DNA from: Rhodocollybia butyracea
Lineage: Eukaryota > Basidiomycota > Agaricomycetes > Agaricales > Omphalotaceae
Assembly: GCA_015501585.1 (NCBI GenBank)
Contig: JADNRY010001264.1
Coordinates: 1-13,714, forward strand
DNA: 13,714 bases
Direction: 5' to 3'
This document shows positions 8,865 to 13,714 of the stretch, one piece after another; position 1 is the stretch's first letter, and each line of letters begins with the position of its first letter. A program made the position numbers and the translations under genes. The notes beneath the pieces were generated by a model, which had not been told where the DNA came from, searched no databases, and saw only the letters and a list, made by a program, of their open reading frames with translations.

Positions 8865-10674
8865 GTAAAATCAATAGGATTCTCCCTGATGGTCGAAGGC
8901 TTGTTTCCGGGGGTGTTGACAATTTAGTGCGGGTCTGGGATGTGGAGAGCTGGGAAGCAATAGGACAACCCCTGACAAGCCACACTGGCCAGGTAAACTC
9001 AGTTGCATTCTCCCCAGATGGAAGGTTGTTTGCATCTGGGTCTGATGACAGATCAGTACAAGTTTGGGATGCAGAGACAAGGCAAGCAGTCGGGAAGCCT
9101 ATGAGGGGGCACACTAGCTGTGTAAACTCAGTTGCATTCTCTCCAGATAGCAGAAAGATTGTTTCTGCCTCTGATGACAAGTCAATTTGGATTTGGGACA
9201 TAGAGAATCAGGAAGCATTAGGAGGTCCTCTAAAGGGCCATACTCGTGAGGTTACCTCGGTTGCATTCTCACCAGAAGGCAGACATATTGTGTCTGGCTC
9301 TTATGACATGTCAGTACGGATGTGGGATGCACAGACTGGGAAAGCAGTGGGAGCACCCATGCGGGGCCACAATGACTGGGTAAAGTCAGTTGCATTCTCC
9401 CCTGATAGCAGATGGATTGTATCTGCCTCTAATGACAGGTCAGTACTACTCTGGGATGTAGAGAGAAGAAAAGAGGTAGGAAGTCCCATGAAGGGACATA
9501 CTGCCTGTGTAAATTCAATTGCATTCTCCTCAGATGGGAGGTGGATTGTCTCTTGCTCTGAGGACAAGTCAATAAGGGTGTGGGATGTACAGCACAGAAA
9601 AATGACAAGAACACCTCTCCAGGGGCATGTCTCCAATGTGAACTCGGTTGCATTCTCCCCAGATGGAACAAGAATTGTATCTGCCTCTGATGACAATTCA
9701 CTACGGGTGTGGGATGCACAGGCCCGGAAAACAGACGGAAATACTTCGAAAGTGCATGATCACTGGATCAATTCAGTTGTGTTCTTTCCAGACGGTAGAA
9801 GAATTATGCGCCGCTGTGATGACAAATCTCCACAAGCATGGAATGCTCAGAAAGGGCAACCCGTGGGAAGGCCCTTAAAGGGTCACAATGACTGGGTAAG
9901 GTCAGTTGCATTCTCACCAGATAGTAGAAGAATTGTGTCTGGATCTGATGACCAGTCTGTGCGCGTGTGGGATGCAGAAAATGGAAATGCAGTAGGAAAA
10001 CCCATCAAGGTCCCTCACTGGATAAGTTCTGTTGCATTTTCTGCAGATGGGAAGAGAATTGTGTCTAATTTATTTGACAACTCAACACGGGTATGGGATG
10101 TAGAAACTGGGAAGTTAGTGGGAAAGTTTCTGAAACGGTACACATACACCCGTAGTATTAAATCAGTTACGTTTCTCACCAGATGGAAACAGGTGTGCAT
10201 CTGCTTCTGAGGACTTCTCAATACGGGTTTGGGATACAGTTAGTGGGCAAGTGGTGGGAAAACCCTCTTGTTGGTCATACTGCGGGAATTTCCTCATTGG
10301 CATTTTCCCCAGATAGCCAAAAGATTGTGTCTGGATCTCATGACTGTTCTATACTGGTCTGGGATATAGAGAAAGGGGCAGCAACGGGAAGACCGCTGGT
10401 AGGGCACACAGATTCTGTAATGTCAGCTGCGTTCTCACCAGATGGCAGATGGATTGTATCTGGCTCCCGTGACAAATCTGTGCGGCTTTGGGATACTGAA
10501 AGTGGCAAAGAAATGGGGGAGGCCATGAGAGGTCACACCTCTGGAGTCAATTCAGTTGCATTCTCTCCAGATGGAAGAAGAATTGTATCTGGCTCTAGTG
10601 ACATGTCAATTCGTGTCTGGAATGCTGAGAACAGCAAGGGTATAGAAGAGCACCTAGAGGAACGGATACCTCCA
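8865..10674 (+). repeat. Fourteen tandem WD40 repeats (43 codons each)
   Basis: Repeats begin at 8865, 8993, 9122, 9251, 9380, 9509, 9638, 9767, 9896, 10022, 10157, 10288, 10417 and 10546. Most are exactly 129 nt, with the pattern VNSVAFSPDGRRIVSGSxD, then xSVRVWD, then a GH before the next unit. Repeats 1, 11 and the 11/12 boundary differ by one-base indels; repeat 9 is one codon short and repeat 10 two codons long. Fourteen repeats suit two seven-bladed beta-propellers. Units are similar but not identical in DNA, so no very recent repeat homogenisation is evident. Repeat 8 has lost its WD (AWN instead) and the SGS segment, and repeat 9 has lost its GH. The repeats also create many long antisense open frames, which are not genes. 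Confidence 0.92.
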
Positions 10675-10935
10675 TACTTCTGCTTCCACCACTATCATCA
10701 CTCTCAACTCCCTTTCACAACTTTCCACATCAACACTGAGGGTTGGCTTTGTGGCGCAGACCCTTCTTGTGGCTCGAACTCTGCACTTCTACTGTGGATT
10801 CCCCCTGAATATAGGCAATCACTTATTGTACCACCCATGCAGTTGTTAATATCAACTACCGGACAAACTACTTTAGATTTGCATAACTTTGTACATGGTG
10901 TTGAGTGGGCCAGATGTTATGCAGAAGGTGAGTAA

Positions 10936-11622
10936 AATGGTGGGTACATAAGCCAGTAATACAAATCATTGTGAAAGCCAGAAAACCAACTTCCTGTAGG
11001 ATGTGTCACACCCTGGCCATCATCTGTTAAAGCTACTCTTAATCAAGTATTATATATCCTGCTTGGGCATTTGCCTCCTTTCTTCTGGCTTTTGGCCTAT
11101 ATTATTTTCTTACTGTGTCGTAGCGATTAACAGTGTTGGAGTTTGTCATCTATCATCTTCATTATACTTACTATGGAACAGTCTTCTCACTTGCTACTAT
11201 CTATGGAACATTCTCTTGCTGTAACTACTGGTATGTGAACTAGTTGTACTACCTTTATCCTGCCCACTTGCCATTGCTTTATTATCATGCTATGATCGAG
11301 TCTTGCTTGTTTATCTTGCGCTATGTTCTACTCTTGTCCTCTAGCTTACTCTCATTCCATCTCTGAACACTTCACATGTTGTACTTATTATTATTAGCCT
11401 ACTGGATTTGTATTCAAGCTCTGTATGTACTTGTGGAATATCAAGTTGTGTCTCTGTTAGTGTCTGCATCCTTTCTCTCCCCTGCACCTGTGTTGCCAAG
11501 GCCTTACTGAAGTGCCAAGTGCACTGTCTCTCTTATCAATCAATTTCTAATAAACAGCCTTACAGAAATAAGTAGATTTATTTTGTTCCACCACAACTGA
11601 GGGACACTACTGGCATTATCCA
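10936..11622. other. AT- and pyrimidine-rich interval after the NLR-like gene; possible solo LTR
   Basis: No gene is supported. TGTCACACCC at 11004-11013 resembles the 5' end of Ty3/gypsy LTRs in basidiomycetes, the following 600 bases are T-rich, and AATAAA occurs at 11549-11554. However, I found neither a matching CA-ended 3' boundary nor a 5-bp target duplication, so an LTR is only a possibility; the same DNA could be the 3' UTR of the NLR-like gene. CTATGGAACA repeats at 11171 and 11201 within an approximate 30-bp duplication. Confidence 0.35.
11549..11554 (+). terminator. AATAAA polyadenylation-like signal
   Basis: AATAAA on the plus strand about 610 bases after the stop of the NLR-like gene. 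It could serve that gene's 3' end or a retroelement LTR; such hexamers also occur by chance in AT-rich DNA. Confidence 0.2.
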
Positions 11623-11630
11623 ACACGCTT

Positions 11631-11658
11631 TTAATAATTATTAACTTGTTATAACAAG
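11631..11658. repeat. Two abutting perfect 14-bp palindromes
   Basis: TTAATAATTATTAA (11631-11644) and CTTGTTATAACAAG (11645-11658) are each fully self-complementary and touch without a gap. They form the outer part of the left arm of the inverted-repeat element. Confidence 0.8.
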
Positions 11659-11746
11659 TCTAGAGATTTTACAATTATTTCTTGCTATTATCAAGTGTAC
11701 ATAATGACAGGTGCCACATAATTAAATGCCCATCAGGGATTCTCAT

Positions 11747-11842
11747 GTGCGTATGGCAGAGTGGTTCTGCTGCTGTCAACGGGTGTCAACGGGATCACGA
11801 AGGTGTGATCAGCAGGTTGGTAGTTCAATCCTTACTGGTAAC
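11747..11842 (+). other. tRNA-like segment with A and B boxes (SINE head or tRNA pseudogene)
   Basis: TGGCAGAGTGG at 11754-11764 matches the polymerase III A box consensus TRGCNNAGYGG. GTTCAATCC at 11823-11831 resembles the B box / T-loop. A D-like stem GCAG/CTGC (11756-11759 with 11767-11770) encloses AGTGGTT. Other stems are CTGCTG/CAGCAG (11770-11775 with 11810-11815) and GATCAC/GTGATC (11793-11798 with 11805-11810). The putative acceptor strands (11747-11753 and 11836-11842) pair at only about four of seven positions, the T stem is poor and no anticodon loop with T33 is evident, so it is not a functional tRNA. GTCAACGGG is duplicated at 11775-11783 and 11785-11793. T runs occur downstream near 11855. 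Confidence 0.45.
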
Positions 11843-11861
11843 ATTTTGTTATTCTTTTTTA

Positions 11862-11939
11862 TTAGGTTAGGTTAGGTTAGGATTAGGGGTTTGCGCCGCC
11901 GCGGGGGGCTCGCGCGAAAGTTAGAGGTTAGGGTTGGGG
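11862..11939 (+). repeat. Degenerate telomere-like TTAGG array
   Basis: Four perfect TTAGG units (11862-11881) are followed by ATTAGGGG, a GC-rich spacer, TTAGAGG, TTAGGG (11928-11933) and TTGGGG. The fungal telomere unit is normally TTAGGG, so this is telomere-like rather than a true telomere, and non-repeat DNA continues on both sides. It may be the tail of the preceding tRNA-like unit or a scar of DNA repair. Confidence 0.6.
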
Positions 11940-12153
11940 ATATTTTGACAGCGTAAACGAGGCTTTAGCGTGCCTGCCGGATTAATGATTACAATATGAT
12001 AATTATAAACCTGTCTTATTATAACAATAAAAAATCATACAAGCTAATACCTACTAATAGCAAGTAGATAATTATTATATCTGTGTCCTGAGCTCCAACT
12101 GGAAGGAAAAACAATTAATTTGGTTGTCTTGCACTGATATCGATTGTCTGAAC

Positions 12154-12402
12154 CTACTGGATACATGTAGCGAGTTCATCAAGTAGAGACCCGCCAAGAG
12201 CAGCAGAAAGAATCGCTTCAATGGTCAGACCCAGTGAAAATCGCGTCGATTGAGTTGGTTGAAATTGAATGATATCGATTGGCCATTCACACAGTGGAGG
12301 TGAGCGCCCAAGCTTGACTCTTTTGTTCAATCCTCGATTGAAAAACCCGCGTGCATGAACAGTGATGCCAGTAATACGACGCAAGTAGTCTCCCGGGCTC
12401 CC
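12154..12402 (-). CDS. Probable terminal exon of an unrecognised gene (partial)
   Basis: On the minus strand an open frame of about 83 codons starts exactly after a textbook splice acceptor: CTAAC branch (complement of 12421-12425), then ATGCATAG ending at 12403. It reads GSPGDYLRRITGITVHARG at the start and ends with a stop at 12154; a region resembling an amphipathic or membrane helix (LTIEAILSAALGGSLLDEL) lies near the end. The composition looks like real protein, but I recognise no family. Upstream exons could not be placed with confidence; a GTGAGT donor on the same strand near 12616 would require an intron of about 210 nt, long for these fungi. It may be a lone fragment of a broken gene. 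Confidence 0.35.
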   Translation of the reverse strand, partial: GSPGDYLRRITGITVHARGFFNRGLNKRVKLGRSPPLCEWPIDIIQFQPTQSTRFSLGLTIEAILSAALGGSLLDELATCIQ

Positions 12403-13014
12403 CTATGCATAGCAAAGCTTGTTAGTCATATATAGTATTTAGCAGGGACAAGGGGAGGAGAAGAAGAAAAGGACATGTAGTGTCACGGATGAGTTTAACT
12501 TGGTAAATTGGACAGGGCATCCATAGAAGTCACTGTATACATAGGAAGCGCACCGCAGCTGATTCATAAGTTATCATACTCTTTTTCACGCGGTTTACTT
12601 TTTCAGCTTCGAACTCACCGCCTTTTCCAAAGAACCCACGCTAAAATGAATAAGCGCACCACACCACTTGAATGTGTATATTTTTGCCAAATCTTACCCC
12701 CAAAAGTCACATTTTCTAACTGTTAACCAATTGGTAACATAACTCTCAAGCAATAAGTTAGTAAGACCCAATACAAGACTAAGAAAAACAGTAAACCACT
12801 CATAACATATACATACAACTGCCATGTAACAAGTCTGAAGAGTCAGTCCTAATACAATGCACTACAAGTGATCTGTTTAAGGCCTGTTTCAGCAGGTGAC
12901 CATGAACTGCTAGCAGTTAAACCCAGGAAGCACAGTGTAAAGTAGCCTGGAGCATGTACTTGAATGTTTTATAGTATTTTCTTATATTGTTTCATTGTCT
13001 ACACATCATGCAAG
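12403..13014. other. Gene-free, palindrome-containing interval
   Basis: No coding sequence is supported. It contains a perfect 14-bp palindrome AACTGCTAGCAGTT at 12905-12918 and a near-palindrome around CCAATTGG at 12726-12733. The left part may hold upstream exons or introns of the minus-strand exon ending at 12402. Confidence 0.4.
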
Positions 13015-13076
13015 TGCAGTTTAAATCAGTTTAAACCAGTCTGCACCAGTTTAAATTTGCACTGATTTAAACTGCA
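13015..13076. repeat. 16-bp perfect inverted repeat with internal CAGTTTAAA repeats
   Basis: TGCAGTTTAAATCAGT (13015-13030) is the exact reverse complement of ACTGATTTAAACTGCA (13061-13076). Between them CAGTTTAAA recurs in direct orientation near 13028 and 13048, so the block can fold in several alternative ways. ACCAGT recurs at 13036, 13046, 13095 and 13103. It resembles the core of a foldback element or a protein-binding repeat array. Confidence 0.75.
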
Positions 13077-13113
13077 TGAACCATGATGAATTTGACCAGT
13101 GAACCAGTGCAAT

Positions 13114-13714
13114 TGTAACGCCTCCGCCTCTCCATAATCACCACTGACCGTATCCGGCGATATGGTCATCCTAGACGCCGCCGATAGACCAAACGGTCTA
13201 TCTTATCATTCTATTTATTATTAATTATATAATAAATCCGTTACTGTAAGTATTGTACAATTACTTAAGAGTCTAGTTAGTCTTTTACACTGTCATACAC
13301 ACAATAGTATCCTATTTGTTGTGTTCACCGGTGTTATTAAGGACTTTGCCCATAGGGCGCGTTATACTTTTTGAACATCAAAAAATTACTATTGTGTGAA
13401 TAACACAAAGCTATTAGTTTAACAAGCTAAAAACAGTTATACTACCAAGTATAACAACCATTATTCCAACTCGCTACACAATCTATACAAACCCGCTCCA
13501 TTTTTCCTTGCCGCTATATCATTCACTGTCCCTATGACCTCTCGAAATCAATCAGAGAAGTCATATCAGAGTGTGCGCGATTGCGCACTTTCCATTTGTG
13601 GTGACGTGTCACCACACTCAATCTATTCAGTCGATCAGTGACTCATTCGGTGCGTGCATCTGAAGGACGGCACTACAGGCAGGACAAGAGTCACCTAATG
13701 AAACAGTCTATGAC
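13114..13714. other. Hairpin-rich right-edge sequence, possibly the start of an LTR element
   Basis: TGTAACGCCTCC begins at 13114, a sequence that could open a retroelement LTR, and AATAAA lies at 13231-13236; no second copy or internal coding region is within the window. The block holds many exact stems: GATAGACC/GGTCTATC (13183-13202), CACACAATAGTA/TACTATTGTGTG (13298-13309 with 13387-13398), GTTATAC/GTATAAC (13436-13455), GTGCGC/GCGCAC (13573-13588) and TGTGGTGAC/GTCACCACA (13597-13616). No gene is seen. The LTR reading is a guess. Confidence 0.3.

Larger units (their letters stand above)
6880..10935 (+). pseudogene. NACHT-WD40 NLR-like protein gene with multiple frame breaks
   Basis: The product would be a STAND-class NTPase of the fungal NLR type: a nucleotide-driven oligomerisation switch (NACHT) with a WD40 sensor. 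Proteins of this class, such as Podospora HET-E/HET-D, control non-self recognition and cell death. The order is NACHT (6880-7740), linker (7741 to about 8730), fourteen WD40 repeats (8865-10674), and a C-terminal tail with LLLWIPPEYR and LDLHNFVHGVEWARCY, resembling the usual end of agaricomycete members. The frame changes at the G run 7736-7740, the T run 8302-8307, somewhere in 8484-8576, near 8725, at CCC 8884-8886, at TTT 10172-10174 and near 10265-10271. Each of six is explained by a single-base gain or loss and similarity resumes at once. No in-frame nonsense codon lies inside the segments. The N-terminal effector domain is not visible. It is a recent pseudogene or a gene with sequence errors. 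Confidence 0.85.
11623..12086. mobile_element. Inverted-repeat (foldback/MITE-like) element with tRNA-like and telomere-like core
   Basis: The left arm starts ACAC, five bases, then TAATAATTAT at 11632-11641. The right arm read in reverse complement has the same layout: ACAC (12083-12086), five bases, TAATAATTAT (12068-12077). Over 11632-11654 the two arms agree at about 19 of 23 positions, and further in they share GACAGGT followed closely by ATAATT (about 11706-11723 against about 11999-12016). The roughly 260-bp core holds a tRNA-like segment, TTAGG repeats and a GC-rich patch, all unlike the AT-rich arms. No coding sequence is present. It may be a MITE that captured or received a SINE. 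The outer boundaries and any target duplication are uncertain. Confidence 0.5.

Noticed and set aside
8842..9719. Long antisense open frames opposite the WD40 repeats
   Set aside because: They repeat with the same 129-nt period as the sense strand and simply mirror the conserved codons; the sense WD40 reading explains them.
8865..10674. CRISPR-like or satellite-like periodicity
   Set aside because: The 129-nt period is a multiple of three, encodes canonical WD40 repeats, and has no constant-repeat/variable-spacer structure.
11747..11842. Functional tRNA gene
   Set aside because: The acceptor and T stems pair poorly and there is no acceptable anticodon loop, so only a tRNA-like call is supported.

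Overview
The window looks like a piece of an agaricomycete (mushroom-forming basidiomycete) genome. The main reasons are a NACHT-WD40 protein of the kind expanded in these fungi, with its typical C-terminal tail; a non-LTR retrotransposon whose protein motifs resemble agaricomycete copies; short introns with CTAAC-type branch points; and no bacterial-style operons or ribosome binding sites. Almost everything recognisable is a mobile element or a broken gene, so I read it as a repeat-rich accessory region. No complete, clearly intact single-copy gene is present.

Layout. At 1-1000 there are weak coding remnants, including a stretch resembling the N-terminus of a cytochrome P450 with one convincing 60-nt intron. 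At about 1020-4960, on the minus strand, lies a LINE with an APE-type endonuclease, an RNase H, a reverse transcriptase and a C-terminal zinc knuckle. The RNase H sits between endonuclease and RT. The coding sequence changes frame at least five times but has almost no internal nonsense codons. At 4960-6880 there is no gene; it holds hairpins and a 231-bp inverted-repeat (MITE-like) element at 5763-5993.

At 6880-10935, on the plus strand, is an NLR-like gene. A NACHT NTPase is followed by a helical/winged linker, then exactly fourteen 43-residue WD40 repeats (enough for two seven-bladed propellers), then a conserved C-terminal tail. It has about seven frame breaks and no recognisable N-terminal effector domain. 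Proteins of this architecture act in fungal non-self recognition and programmed cell death; this copy is either a young pseudogene or an intact gene damaged by indel-type sequence errors.

At 10936-13714 there is AT-rich, palindrome-rich DNA. The most unusual part is 11623-12086, where two imperfect inverted-repeat arms flank a core holding a tRNA-like segment with polymerase III A and B boxes and a degenerate telomere-like TTAGG array. A probable terminal exon of an unrecognised minus-strand gene is at 12154-12402. A 16-bp inverted repeat at 13015-13076 and a series of hairpins to the right edge may belong to a further element running off the window.

The genes do not form a pathway. The common theme is an immune-receptor-type gene embedded in transposon debris, and a shared pattern of frameshifts without nonsense mutations in both large coding units.
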